From Halichoerus grypus (taxonomy: Eukaryota > Chordata > Mammalia > Carnivora > Phocidae), in the NCBI RefSeq assembly GCF_964656455.1, contig NC_135712.1, positions 99,672,294-99,736,293 on the forward strand: 64,000 nucleotides of DNA. Direction: 5' to 3'. Position 1 is the stretch's first letter; each line of letters opens with the position of its first letter. Position numbers and translations under genes: made by a program. This document shows positions 30,575 to 42,330 of this stretch, piece after piece. The notes beneath the pieces are model-generated. The model saw only the letters and a program-made list of their open reading frames with translations, did not search any database and was not told the origin of the DNA.

Positions 30575-31085
30575 TAGGCAGAATAATGGCCCACCCAAGA
30601 TTTCCAGAGTCTAATCCCTAGAATTCATGAATCTGTTACTTTGCAAGGCAAAAGAGAATTTTGCAGATGTGATTAAAGTTCAGACCTTGAAATGGGGGAA
30701 ATTACCCAGGATTATCCAGGTGGGCCCCAACTAATCCCATGGGATTTAAAAGAAAACTGCTGTGATCAAAGAGATTAAGTATTTATGGACAAAGGGTGAA
30801 ACAGATGCAACCCTTTGTTGCCTGTGAAGATAAAGAAGGGGGACAGGAGCCAAGAAATGTTGGATGGCTTCTAGAATCTGGAAAAGGCAAGGAGATGGAT
30901 TCTCCCAGAGCTTCCTGATAGGAATAGGATATTCCTGATAGGAATAAAGCCCTGCCAACACCCTTAATTTTAACCTTTAGACATGTGTTGGGCTTTTGAC
31001 CTATAGAACTACAAGATAATAAACTGTTTTCTTTGGAGCCATTAAGTTTGTACTAATTATTACTGCATCAATAGAAAATAATGTA
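30575..31085 (+). mobile_element. Ancient LTR-like repeat (MLT1/MaLR type suspected)
   Basis: The order GGCAGAATAATGGCCCACCC, TCTAATCCCTAGAATTCATG, TTTTGCAGATGTGATTAAAG, GATTATCCAGGTGGGCCCCA, CTGGAAAAGGCAAGGAGATG, TTCTCCCAGAGCTTCC, AACTACAAGATAATAAACTG and CATTAAGTTTGT is the full layout of a common old mammalian LTR-like repeat, about 510 bp. AATAAA precedes the end. The exact family is not fixed; it shares its 3' end style with 24663-25262. Confidence 0.6.
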
Positions 31086-32540
31086 GCAGGAGAAAAGCCA
31101 GCTGAATTAATTTACTACATCCTTCCTCTAGAAGAGCATGGATGCAACTGATTCTTATATACAAGTATAACTGCCTATTTATGGTAAACACACATTTTAT
31201 TGTTTCTCTTACACTTCCCAGTTGGGGTTTTCATAGTATATTGAAGAATTGCACATGGTAGCTAATGAATATTTGATACTAAAGCTATATTAACTTTAAA
31301 TATCTTTTATAGATCTAGATGTAGTATCTTTAGAGTGACACCAATATTTTACATTGACTACTAGATGCATATTGAACACAAAATTGTAATATATTGTCAA
31401 TATTCAATACAATTAGATTTCAATAAGCATTTTCATTTATTCAAAGAATTTTGGTTAAAAATTTTATTTAATGTTAATTTTCTATTTTAAAATAGTCATT
31501 TTATATTTTAAAATAGTAATTAACTTTATTTTAAAGATTAAAATTTAACATATTTTTAAAGAACATTATAATCTATTAATAAAATTAGAATCAGTTTTTT
31601 TAAATTTATTAGACCATTACTCTAGAATACAAATTATGCTCATACTTGATTATAACAACAAAATTATAAATTTTCTTGACATTAAGGATAGAAAAAGGAG
31701 TCCTATGGAATACAATAAACTATTAATTATGCATTTCTTGTTAGTCACCTAAATATTGCTAACCCATTAAGAATATACCAAGGCATGTGCAAAAATAAAT
31801 TCAATATTCTTTGGTATTATTGCCAAATATTAATTATACAAAATAGCCTTGTGTTTTAAATTTTTACCTTATGAAAGAATAATTGTCAAATTATTAATTT
31901 CTAACTTTTAAGGGTAGAGACATGTTAAATGGCCCTCCTTTGTAATCCTGCCCAGTCTTTGCAAATATTAGAGGATGGCCTACATGAACTGTTCCTAAAT
32001 TTGTAAGTATTTTGAACCATACATACATGACCTTGTTCACTGCTATTCTTAGTATTGTCACTTTAGGTTTTGTTTTGTTTTGTAATGTTGGTATTTTGTC
32101 AATGTTATTTTCCACTTAGTTTCAAGAAAACAAAATTATCATTTGAACTGAAGTTATCTTACATATTAGAGGACTAGAAAAAAAAACTAGTGGAGAATAA
32201 AAATGTGCAAAGTAGTATTGAAGGAATGACCATAATTCCATATTCCTTTCAAAGCAAAAATGAAGTGCTTTATGGAGCCTAAGAAATGAAAATCCCCACA
32301 CTTAGAAAAGTCTCTTAGTTTGTTATGGTAATACATTTGAACTCTGAATCTAAAAAAAGTACATTAAGAAATTTATTTGTGCTATAATGTGATAAATAAC
32401 TATTTCTGTAACCCTAACAGATCTTTCAATTAGTGAAATAATAATTCTGAATGGCATAAAATTATTGGGCCATAATTTAAGTAATACTATATTCTTTGGA
32501 GTTCATTAAATAAAGCATCTCACAAATAATGGCATGTTAG
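31086..32540. other. Unassigned, very AT-rich DNA
   Basis: About 1.45 kb; TATTTTAAAATAG recurs around 31480-31540. No repeat family or exon is recognised. Confidence 0.45.
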
Positions 32541-32621
32541 ACTAGATGAAATATGAAAAGTCATAACTAAGGATGCTTACTCTAGGAATGCAAGGATACT
32601 TCAATGTAGAAGATTGATGCA

Positions 32622-32816
32622 GGGCACCTGGGTGGCTCAGTAGGTTACACGTCTGCCTTCAGCTCAGGTCATGATTCCGGGGTTCTGGGATTGAGTGCTG
32701 CATTGGGCTCCCACTCAGTAGGGAGTCTGCTTCTCCCTCTCCCCCCTGCCCCTCCCCACCCTGCTCGTGCTTGCGTGTGCTCTCTCTCTCTCTCAAATAA
32801 ATAAATAAATAAAATC
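32622..32816 (+). mobile_element. CAN SINE
   Basis: Head AGGGCACCTGGGTGGCTCAG, body CTCCCACTCAGTAGGGAGTC, long (TC)n, tail (AAAT)n AAATC. TTGATGCA flanks it (32614-32621, 32817-32824). Confidence 0.94.
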
Positions 32817-33386
32817 TTGATGCAATGTACTATTTTAATGGGTTAAATAGAAAGTCTGAGAGCATATTAATAAATATATAAAAGGCATAAGCAGAATTCT
32901 TTCTTTGGTTATTCAAACCTCCTAGCAAAATAGGCATATAACAAACTTTCATAATCTGATCTAAAACAACTATTAAAAATATCAGGAAAAAAATCGTGCT
33001 TATTGGAAACTGACTAGAATCTATTACATCAGAAACAAGACGAGGAGGTCCACTATTTTTCAATATTGCTTTGTAGAACCTACCCCTTACAGTAAGCAAT
33101 GCCAAAAACAAAATTGCACAAAAACCCTGTAAGTCACTAGTTTTAAATATACTATTGATGGCAAGCTAGTACATGCAACATGATAAAAAAAATACTTAAT
33201 TGACAATAATAATCAAAACTACATGGTACCAGAGACTGAAACTAATAAAATATACAAAGGTCTATATTGAAAATAAAAATCCTCAATGAAGTGCATTAGA
33301 GACCACCTGAATAAAAGCATGGATACTCTACTATTTTAACTCTGTTATAATAATGACATGTTAATCTATAAATGCAATGCACTTTC

Positions 33387-33582
33387 TTTTTTTTTTTAAA
33401 GATTTTATTTATTTATTTGACAGAGAGACAGCGAGAGAGGGAACACAAGTAGGGGGAGAGGGAGAGGGAGAAGCAGGCTTCCCGCCAAGCAGGGAGCCTG
33501 ATGCGGGGCTCGATCCCAGGACCCTGGGATCATGACCTGAGCCGAAGGCAGACACTTAATGACTGAGCCACCCAGGCACCCC
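33387..33582 (-). mobile_element. CAN SINE with 14-bp target duplication
   Basis: The reverse strand begins GGGGTGCCTGGGTGGCTCAG. TGCAATGCACTTTC is exact at 33373-33386 and 33583-33596. It is near the arctoid consensus and inserted within the old L1. Confidence 0.96.
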
Positions 33583-34195
33583 TGCAATGCACTTTCATTC
33601 AAAACCCAAAGGGTTTTGGGTTCTAAAACCTATATAGCAAAATACAGGCTATTAATAATCACAAAAATGTTTGAACAGAAGGAGGGTAAATCATATATCA
33701 CATTTTACTATGAGGCTACCTTAAGACTATGTAATTATTACACAGATAAATAGGCCAATGAAAGGGAAAAAAAAAGAGCTCAGAAGCAGCTCAATGCAGA
33801 TATGGGAACTTGATATCTAGCAGAGCTGATAATCTAGACCAGTGGGAAATAAAATCTGTATCTATATCTCACTATATATAACAATTCCAGATAGATTAGA
33901 AATTTAGGTATTATAAGCTATACAACTTTTATGAAAATAACGCTAAATATTTTTTATTGTTAGGTGAAGCACTATTTTTAAGGAGAAAACAAAAAACAAA
34001 TTTGAATGTAAAAGTAGGAAGAAATTGAAATTTGAATTTACAACACAGAAAAAAAGCAGAGAGTAGGTAAAGATATTTGCAATATACACAAACCTCTGAT
34101 CCTGATTTGTTTACAAAATTCTGACAGTGTGGAGAATTGTATTCAAAATGAGTGAATTATTTGAATAGTGGATATTTGAATTATCAATAAACCCA

Positions 34196-34760
34196 TGTTC
34201 TAGTTACTTATTGCTATGTAACAAACCAAGATTGAGTGGACTTATTTGGAAGGTTCTCCCTTAGAATCTCTAAAGCTCCAAATGGAGCACTGGGTGTTAT
34301 ACGCAAACAATGAATCATGGAACACTACATCAAAAACCAATGATGTAATGTATGGTAATTAACATAAAATAATAAAAGAAAAAGAATCTCTAAAGCAATT
34401 TCAGTCAGAAGGTGGCTAAAGCTAGAGTCCATGTTGTCTATCTAGAACTTGGGCTGGATGGCTAGAAAAGCTGAGGACTGGTCAGGCATCTCTCCATACT
34501 GCTAAGAGGCTAGGTTTCCTACTATCGTACTGGATTCCTTAAATGATAGCTAATATCCTCCACATGAGCATTCCAAATCACACTAAGATTAAAATGTCAG
34601 TCTAAGCCCAGAAATTGGCACAGCATCACTTTTGCCATATTCTATTGGACACAGCAATCATGAGCCCACAATTTCTCAAGGGGAGAAGATGTATACCTTT
34701 ACTCTTAGTGGGAGGAGCTTCAAAGAGTGTGGCCATCTTTGATCTGCCACAACTTTGAAA
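34196..34760 (-). mobile_element. Ancient LTR-like repeat interrupted by a mini L1
   Basis: TCTAGTTACTTATTGCTATG, then TAACAAACCAAG at the left, and CAGCATCACTTTTGCCATAT, TCTATTGGACACAGCAATCA, GTGGGAGGAGCTTCAAAGAG at the right, follow a common old mammalian LTR-like repeat as I recall it. The family name needs a library search. It sits in the old L1 and is itself split at 34277-34382. Confidence 0.55.
34277..34382 (+). mobile_element. 106-bp 5'-truncated L1 with 14-bp target duplication
   Basis: Only the last part of the young L1 3' UTR is present: GGAGCACTGGGTGTTATACG, AATCATGGAACACTACATC, AATAATAAAAG. AGAATCTCTAAAGC is exact at 34263-34276 and 34383-34396, proving a separate, severely 5'-truncated insertion. 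Confidence 0.95.
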
Positions 34761-34764
34761 ATAA

Positions 34765-35125
34765 TCTCAAACTATAAGTAGTCAAATAAGTAAATTAAAA
34801 CTATGATGGAATGATATTTACCCAACATTGTATTGGCTAGAGGCTTAAACTCGAAAAATGCAAATATTGGTGAAAAGTTAAATAAAAAAATCTCAGGCAC
34901 TGCTAGGTAAGTGGACATGGATACAACTCTTTAGAGGGCAGTGTTTACAATATCTAGTAAAGTTGGAAATGCTCAAACCCTCTGGCTCAGTAATTCCACT
35001 TCTATAAGTACAACCTAGAGACTTTCTTACAAATGTGCATCAGGATATTTGCACAAGAAGTTTATACAACATTCATTGTTCATAGTAGCAAAAAATAAAA
35101 GCTGCTGGATTGATTCTTTCCCAGC
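34765..35125 (+). mobile_element. Ancient L1 ORF2 C-terminal fragment
   Basis: GGCTCAGTAATTCCACTTCT, AAATGTGCATCAGGATATTT and TTCATTGTTCATAGTAGC match the old L1 ORF2 end (AGTTCCACTCCTAGG, ATGTTCATAGCAGC). It continues the plus-strand fragment left of the LTR-like insertion. Confidence 0.65.
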
Positions 35126-35740
35126 AAAGGAAAATGGTAAAGGGAAAAGAAATGGGGCCTCATTTGCATCTGTTATAAAATTAATATTTAATTTTAGTTT
35201 TTATAATTCTGAACTAAATCTAACATACTGTTAAGATTTACTGACGTGTTGGGAGTTTGTGAGTGTCCATCATATTTTTATCCACTGAAAATATATTTCA
35301 AAAATTCAATAAAAGAGCACCTGAAAAAAATGTCAAGTTATACTGAATTCTGTAATTTAGAGCTAGGAAGTATGTTGTAAGGGAGAAAAGACATTTACAT
35401 ATATTAATGCAGTTAAAACAATTTTTATTTGAGAAGTTTTCTTTGGTAAAGCCCTTAATTTGGGGTTTAATTAAAAAGTGCTCCTTAAATACATCAGACA
35501 AGATAAAAAAAAACCCTCATTTTTGTTTGCTTTCTGTATGTATAAATATTATACACATAGAATTTTTGAACAGTGTATTTATACAAATTGAAAATGGACA
35601 GCTGTTTCAAATGATCAAATAGATTAAATATTTACATGAAATTAATTTATACTATAAATCCATGCTAGTATAGTTCTCATAATTTTAAAGTGATATAGTC
35701 AATACGAAGTATTTAAAAACATTTATAGTTATAACACTTT
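35126..35740. other. Unassigned AT-rich DNA
   Basis: Two antiparallel open frames of 67-71 residues have no known domain. Confidence 0.4.
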
Positions 35741-35756
35741 AATAGTTATCATTTAA

Positions 35757-35992
35757 AAAATTTTTTTGATTAACATATAATGTATTATTTGTTTCAGGGG
35801 TACAGGTCTATGATTCATCAGTCTTATATAATACCCAGTACTCATTACAACAATACTCTCCTCAATGTCCATCACCCAGTTACTGCATTCCTCCACCCTC
35901 TCCCCTCCAACAACCCTCAGTTTGTTTCCTAAAAGTAAGAGTCTCTTATGGTTTGTCTCCCTCTCTGGTTTGGTCTTGTTTCATTTTTTTCC
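35757..35992 (-). mobile_element. 5'-truncated L1, 3' UTR only
   Basis: The reversed carnivore L1 3' UTR: TTGATTAACATATAATGTAT, ATTCATCAGTCTTATATAAT, CATCACCCAGTTACTGC, CAACCCTCAGTTTGTTTCC. AATAGTTA(A)TCA-like text on both sides (35741 and 35994) may be its target duplication. Confidence 0.88.
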
Positions 35993-36040
35993 AAATAGTT
36001 AATCAGTATGTATTTTTGCAGATATAAATCTGCAAAGTAG

Positions 36041-36233
36041 GGGCGCCTGGGTGGCTCAGTTGTTAAGCATCTGCCTTCAGCTCAGGTCATGGTCCCGGGG
36101 TCCTGGGGTCGGGTCCCGCATTGGGCTCCCTGCTCCGCGGGAAGCCTGCTTCTCCCTCTCCCTCTCCCCCTGCTTGTGTTCCCTCTCTCACTATGTCTCT
36201 CTCTGTCAAATAAATAAAATCTTAAAAAAAAAA
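36041..36233 (+). mobile_element. CAN SINE near consensus, with target duplication
   Basis: Head GGGGCGCCTGGGTGGCTCAG, B-box region GGGTCGGGTCCCGC, body GCTTCTCCCTCTCCCTCTCC, end TCTCTCTGTCAAATAAATAA. Flanks AAATCTGCAAAGTAG (36026-36040) and AAATCTGCAAGTAG (from 36234). It is one of the youngest-looking SINEs here. Confidence 0.96.
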
Positions 36234-36369
36234 AAATCTGCAAGTAGTCTGGATAATCCTATTCCTTAATATTGTCTAAAGATGTTCTTTTTTGGTGAGT
36301 AAATAGTAATTTTAAAATATTCCCTGTGTGCTTTAGGGAACATTCATTCTCTAGGCCTGCGTTCAATTA

Positions 36370-37160
36370 TTTTATACATGTATGTTAGGTCAATAATGAT
36401 CGTTGATTTGTTTAAATCTATACTTTAATGAATTTTTGTCCCATCTGTAATTTACTGAGAGAACCGTCAAATCCCATGATATGATGGTAGACTTATTAAT
36501 TCTTCCTTGTAATTCTGTTAATCTTTGCTTTGTAGTGAAAGCTCGATTATTAGGGAAAATATATTTTGAATTGCTATATATTCACTAATGAAATTTCTAC
36601 CATTATGGAGTGGATTTCTTTTTTTCTTGTAATGCTTAACCCTACAGTATTTTTGTCTCATAATAATTTTAATAACAGATATTTGGTTAAAGATGGCATA
36701 ATTTTTTTCCACCATTTGACTTAAAATATTTACTGTGTCTTTATGTTTGTGTCTTGTAACCTGTATATAACTGATAATTTTTAACTGGAGAATTTAGTCA
36801 TTTACATGTACTGGTATATTTAAATTCATTTCTATTATATTGTTTGTGCTTTGTGTTTTTCCCTTTTTTTCTTGTCAATTTCTGAATTGAATTTTTGTTC
36901 AATTCTCCCCTTTACTACTTGGAAAATTACTGTATTTCCATGTTTTTGTGGCTACGCTATAAATTTAAACACACATATTAACAATAACATAATCCAAAGT
37001 TAATGAATACCTTAACTCACATCCCAAAGAATATAGGTGAACTGAATTTAATCATTGTATTTTCCTTTCTAGAAATTCAATTTGCTTTTTGTTCAGAGCT
37101 CTCTGGTAATATTTCAATTGATGAAAGTTTCTTAATCCTTCTTTCAATATGTTAAATTTT
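36370..37160 (-). mobile_element. Ancient L1M fragment, minus strand
   Basis: ATTCTGTTAATCTTTGCTTT, TGTCTTTATGTTTGTGTCTT and GAATTTAGTCATTTACATGT follow the reversed endonuclease-domain text of old L1s (TCAATTTTTGCTTTATATA, CATTTACATTTAATG). About 37060-37130 resembles the reversed ORF1 region (TTTGTTCAGAGCTCTCTGG). It is highly decayed. Confidence 0.6.
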
Positions 37161-37268
37161 TTAATATAAGTACATTCATTAAATTACATTGGAGGATAGG
37201 ACATTTGTAAGAGGATTTAACTGAATATACTATGTGTCTAATAAATCCAAAAACTCCTGATTTTTGAA

Positions 37269-37312
37269 GTGTGTGTGTGTTTGCGTGTGTGTGTGTATGT
37301 GTGTGTGTGTGT
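37269..37312. repeat. (TG)n microsatellite
   Basis: An interrupted TG repeat just before the L1 3' end at 37345. Confidence 0.95.
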
Positions 37313-37344
37313 TTACATTTCCTTTGAACTTATTCTATGGACAT

Positions 37345-37785
37345 TTTTTCACATTTTTATTATTTTATTTTTAATTCAATTAGCCAACATATACTATATC
37401 ATTAGTTTCAAATGTATGTTGAACAACCCATCAGTTGTGTGTAACACTCAGTGCTCATCACATCATGTGCCCTCCTTAATGCCCATCACCCAATTGCCCC
37501 ATCCTTCCACCCACCTCCCTTCCAGCAACCCTCACTTTGTTTCCTATAGTTAAGAGTCTCTAATAGTTTTTCTCCCACTCTGATGACTTCCATTCAGTTT
37601 TCCCTCCCTTCCCCTATGATCTGTGCTGTTTCTTATATTCCACATATAAGTGAAACCATGTGATAATTGTCTTTCTCTGAGTAGCTTAATTTGCTCAGAA
37701 TAATACCCTCAAGTTCCATCCACATCAATGTAAGTATTCATCCTTTCTGAAGTCTGAGTAATATTCCATGTGGTGTATAGATTCA
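37345..37785 (-). mobile_element. L1 3' UTR plus ORF2 end
   Basis: Reversed 3' UTR text (AATTAGCCAACATATACTAT, ATGTGCCCTCCTTAATGCCC, CCACATATAAGTGAAACC) leads to the end of ORF2 (GAGTAATATTCCATGTGG). It stops abruptly at 37785, where a second L1 3' tail begins. Confidence 0.85.
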
Positions 37786-37850
37786 AATTTTTATTTAAAT
37801 TCTAGTTAACATATAGTGTAATATTGGTTTCAGGAATAGAATTTAGTATT

Positions 37851-40800
37851 TTTGTATACTTTTGGTAAATACCTAGTAGTGCAATTGCTGGGTCATAGGG
37901 TAGTGCTATTTTTAACTTTTTGAAGAACCTCCATACTGTTTTCCAGAGTGACTGCACCAGTTTGCATTCCCACCAACAGTGTAAGAGGGTTCCCCTTTCT
38001 TTGCATCCTCCCCAACATCTGTTGTTTCCTGTGTTGTTAATTTTAGCCATACTGACAGGTATGAGTTGGTATCTCATTGTGGTTTTGATTCATATTTCCC
38101 TGATGATGAGTGATGTTGAGCATCTTTTCATGCATTTGTGATCATCTGGATGTCTTCTTTGGAAAAATGTCTATTCATGTCTTCTGACCATTCCTTAACT
38201 AGATATTTGTTTTTTGAGTGTTGAGTTTTATAAGTTCTTTATATATTTTGGATACTAACCCTTTATCAGATATATCGTTTGCAAATATCTTCTCCCATTC
38301 CATAGGCTGCCTTTTAGTTTTGTTGATTGTTTCTTTTGCTGTGCAGAGGCTTTTTATTTTGGAAGTCCCAATAGTTCATTTTCTCTTTCTGTTCCCTTGC
38401 CCTCCAAGGTCATGTCTAATAAGAAGTTGCTACTGCTGAGATCAAAGAGGTTGCTGCCTGTGTTCTCCTCCAGGATTTTGATGGCTTCCTGTCTCACATT
38501 TAGGTCTTTCATCCGTTTTGAATTTATTTTTGTGAATGGCGTAAAAAAGTGACCCTGTTTCTTTCTTCTGCATGTTGTTGTCCATTTTTCCCAACACTAT
38601 TTGTTGAGGAGACTTTTGTCCATTGGATGTTCTTTCCTGCCTTGTCAGAGATTAGTTGACCATGTAGTTGTGGGTCCATTTCTGGGTCTTCTCTTCTGTT
38701 CCATCGATCTATGTATCTGTTTTTGTCCCAGTACTATACTGTCTTGATAATTACAAATTTGTAATACAGCTTGAGTCCAGAATTGTGATACTTCCAGCTT
38801 TGCTTTTCTTTTTCAAAATTGCTTTGGCTATTCAGGGTCTTTTGTGGTTCCATACAAATTTTAGGATTGTTTGTTCTAGCTCTAAGAAAAATGTTGGTGG
38901 TATTTTCATAGGGATTATATTAAATGTGTAGAATGCTTTGGGTAATATAGACATTTTGACAGTATTTGTTTTCCCAGTCCATGAGCATGGCATATTTTTT
39001 CTATTTCATTGTGTCCTCTTCAATTTCTTTCATAAGTGTTCTATAGTTTTCAGACGTTAGACCTTTTGCCTCTTGGTTAGGTTTATTCCTAGGTATCTTA
39101 TGGTTTTTAATGCAATTGTAAGTGGGATTGATTCCTTGATTTCTCTTTTGGCTTCTTCATTACTGGCATACAGAAATGCAAAAGGTTTCTGTATGCTGAT
39201 TTTATATCCTGTGACTCTCCTGAACTTGTATGTCATTTCTAGCAATTTTTTGATGGAGTCTTTCAGGTCTTTTACATAGAATATCATGTCATCTGTGAAT
39301 AGTGAAAGTTTGATCTCTTCTTTGACGATTTGGGTGTCTTTATTTCTTTTTGTTCTGTGATTGCTGAGACTAGGACTTCCAATACTATGTTAAATAACAA
39401 TGGTGAGAGTGGACACCTCTGTCTTGTTCCTGAACATTGAGAAAAATCTCTGTTTTTCCACATTGAGGATGATATTAGCTGTGTGTTTTTTGTATATGGC
39501 CTTTATGATATTGAAGTATGTTCCCTCTATCCCTACTTTGTTGAGGGTTTTTATCAAGAATGGATCATGTATTTTGTCAGATGTTTTTCTGCATCTATTG
39601 AGAGGATCATATGATTCTTATCTTTTCTTTGATTAATGTGGTGAATCACCTTGATTGATTTGTGAATATTAAACCAACCCTGCAGCCCAGGAATAAATCC
39701 CATTTGATTGTGGTGAATAATTCTTTTAATGTACTATTAGACTCGATTTGCTAGTATCTTGTTGAGAATTTTTGCATCCATGTTCATCAGGGGTATTGGC
39801 ATGTAATTCCCCATTTCAGTGGGGTCTTTGGTTTTGGAATCAAGGTAATGCTGGGCTTGTAGAATGAGTTTGGAAATTTTCCTTCCATTTCAATTTTTTG
39901 GAACAGTTTGAGAAGAATAGGTATTCACTCTTTAAATGTGTGGTAGAATTCCCCTTGGGAAATCATCTGTCCCTGTACTTTTGTTTGTTGGGAGATTTTT
40001 GACTACCATTTTAGTTTCTGTCCTGGTTATGGGTCTGTTCAAATTTTCTATTTCTTCCCATTTCAGTTTTGGTAGTTTGTATGTTTCTAGGAATTTATCC
40101 ATTTCTTCCAGATTGCCCAGTTTGGTGACATATAATTTTTCATAATATTCTTTGTACATTTTTTGTTTGTATTTCTATGGTATTGGCTGTGATCTCTCCT
40201 CTTTTGTTCATGATTTTATTTATTAGGGTCCTTTCTCTTTTCTTTTTGATAAGTCTGGCTAGGGGTTTATCAATTAGTTCAAAAAAGCAGCTCTTAGTTT
40301 CTTTGATCTATTCTACTGTTTTGTTTTTTTCTATATTATTTATTTCTTCTCTAATCTTTATTATTTTGCTTCTGCTGGCTTTAGGCTTTATTTGCTGTTG
40401 CTTTTCTAGCTCCTTTAGGTGTAAGGTTAGGTTGTGTAATTGAGACTTTTCTTGCATCTTGAGTTATGTCTGTATTGCTATATGCTTCCCTCTAATGACT
40501 GCTTTTGCTGCATCCCAAAGGTTTTGGATTGTCATGTTTTCATTTTAATTTGCTTCCATGTTTTTTTTTTTTTAATTTCTTCTTTAATTTCCTGGATAAC
40601 CCATTCATTCTTCAGTAGGATGTTCTTTAGCCTCCATGTATTTGTGGTCTTTCTGAATTTTTTCTTGTGGTTGACTTCAAATTTCATAGAGTTGTGTTTT
40701 GAAAATATGCATGGTATGATCTCAATCTTTTTGTACTTGTTGTCAGCTGATTTTTGACCCAGTATGTGATCTATTCTGGAGAATGTTCCATGTGTACTTG

Positions 40801-41378
40801 AAAAGAATGTGTATTCTGGTACTTTAGGATGAAATATTCTGAATATATCTGTTAAGTTCATCTGGTCCAATGTGTCATTCAGAGCCATAGATTCCTTGTT
40901 GATTTTCTGCTTAGGTGATCTGTCCATTGGTGTAAGTGGGGTGTTAAAGTCCCCTACTATTATTGTACTATTATCAATGAATTTTTTTCTGTTTGTTATT
41001 AATTGATTTATATATTTTGGTGCTCCCAAGTTGGGGGCATAAATATTTACAATTGTTTGATCATCTTGTTGGATAGACCCCTTAGTTATGATGTGGTGCT
41101 CTTCTTTATCTCTTATTACAGTCCTTGTTTTAAAATCTAATTTGTCTGATATATAAATATGGCTACTCAAGCTTTCTTTGGAGGCCTTAAAATGATAGAT
41201 GGTTCTCCATCCTTCCACTTTCAATCTGCAGTGTTTTTAGTTCTAAAATTAGCTCTTGTAAGTAGCATATAGATGGGTCATTTTTTAAAATCCATTCTGA
41301 TACCCTATATCTTTTGACTGGAACATTTAGTGCATTTACATTCAGAGTGATTATTGATAGGTATAAATTTAGTGCCAT
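37851..41378 (-). pseudogene. L1 ORF2 (endonuclease-reverse transcriptase)
   Basis: The start codon is cat at 41376-41378, beginning MALNLYLSIITLNVNALN. The 230-residue frame 40532-41224 holds the endonuclease: IVNIYAPNLGAPKYINQL, the catalytic IVGDFNTPLTPMDRS (Asp and Asn kept) and HGTFSRIDHILGQK. The later SDH motif reads SKHN, so the Asp before the catalytic His is lost. Linker and RT pieces lie at 39.9-40.2 kb (KNLPTNKSTGTDDFP) and 39.1-39.3 kb (SIQKPFAFLY). The Cys-rich C-terminus ([18 protein letters not shown]) is at 37.9-38.05 kb. Frameshifts separate all pieces. Confidence 0.88.
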
Positions 41379-41399
41379 TGTGTTACATGTAAAGTTGGT

Positions 41400-42330
41400 G
41401 TTTCTGGTGATGTTGTTTTTTCCTTTCTAGTCTTTGTTGCTTTGGTCTTTCTTTCGCCCTCAAAGAGGCCCTTTAATATTTCTTGCAGGGCTGGTTTAGT
41501 GGTCATAAACTCCATTAGCTTTTGTTTGTCTGGGAAACTCTTTATCTTTCCTTCTATTCTGAATGACAGCCTTATTGGATGAAGTATTCTTGGCTGCATA
41601 TTTTTCCCATTCAGCACAGTGAATATATCATGCCACCTTCTGGCCTGCCAAGTTTGTGTGGAGACATCTGCTGTGAATCTGATTTATCTTCCCTTGTAGG
41701 CTAAGGACTTTTTTCCCCTTGCTGCTTTCAGGAATTCTTCCTTGTCTGTGTATTTTATAAATCTTACTACAATATGTCTTGGTGTTGGCCAGCTTTTGTT
41801 GATTTTAATGGGAATTCTTTGTGCCTGCTTTGTTTCACTCTCTATTTCCTTCCCCAGTTTGAAGTTTTCAACTATAATTTGGTCAAATAAACCTTCTGCC
41901 CCTTTTTCCCCCTCCTCTTCTGGGACTCCTATGATATAAATATTATTATGCTTTATGGAGTCACTGAGTTCCCTGAGTCTACATTCATGATCCAATATTT
42001 TCCTTTCTGTCTTCTTTTCAGCTTATTTCCCATAATTTTATCTTTTGTATCACTGATTTGTTCCTCTGCTTCTTCCATCCTTGTCATTACATCCAGTCAT
42101 TTTTGCATCTCAGTTATAGAATTTTTAAATTTTGGCCTGACTAGTTTTTAGGTCTTTTATCTCTGCATTTAAGGATCTCTTTGGTTTCTTCTATGCTTTT
42201 CTCTAGCCCAGCTAGTATCCTTATGATTGTTATTTTTAATTCTGGTTCAGGCATATTACTTATATCTGTATGGTTGGATCCCTGGCCATGACCTCTTCCA
42301 GCTCTTACTTTTGGGATGAATTCCTCCATC
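41400..42330 (-). pseudogene. L1 ORF1 remnant
   Basis: The frame 41684-41995 shows LRELSDSIKHNNIYIIGVPE, EEGEKGAEGLFDQIIVENF and RHIVVRFIKYTDKEEFLKA, the RRM and start of the C-terminal domain of ORF1p. 41369-41617 continues with the LSFRIEGKIKSFPDKQKL end. 42141-42329 is the N-terminal side (SNMPEPELKITIIRILAGLE). Three frames are needed, so it is dead. Confidence 0.88.

Larger units (their letters stand above)
32545..34150 (+). mobile_element. Ancient L1 ORF2 fragment, plus strand, split by two SINEs
   Basis: Blocks in ORF2 order are visible. GGAATGCAAGGATACTTCAA (32585) is the start of the RT palm text. CTATTACATCAGAAACAAGA followed by CGAGGAGGTCCACTATTTTT (33010-33060) corresponds to the [11 protein letters not shown] region. 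CTATAAATGCAATGCAC (33366-33382) is the NAIPI region. AGACTGAAACTAATAAAATA and AGGAGAAAACAAAAAAC are later ORF2 text. Many stops and indels mark a Mesozoic-to-early-Tertiary L1M. SINEs at 32622 and 33387 interrupt it. Confidence 0.7.

Noticed and set aside
40532..41224. 230-residue reverse open frame as a host gene
   Set aside because: It is the L1 endonuclease domain with GDFNTPLTP and RIDHILG motifs.
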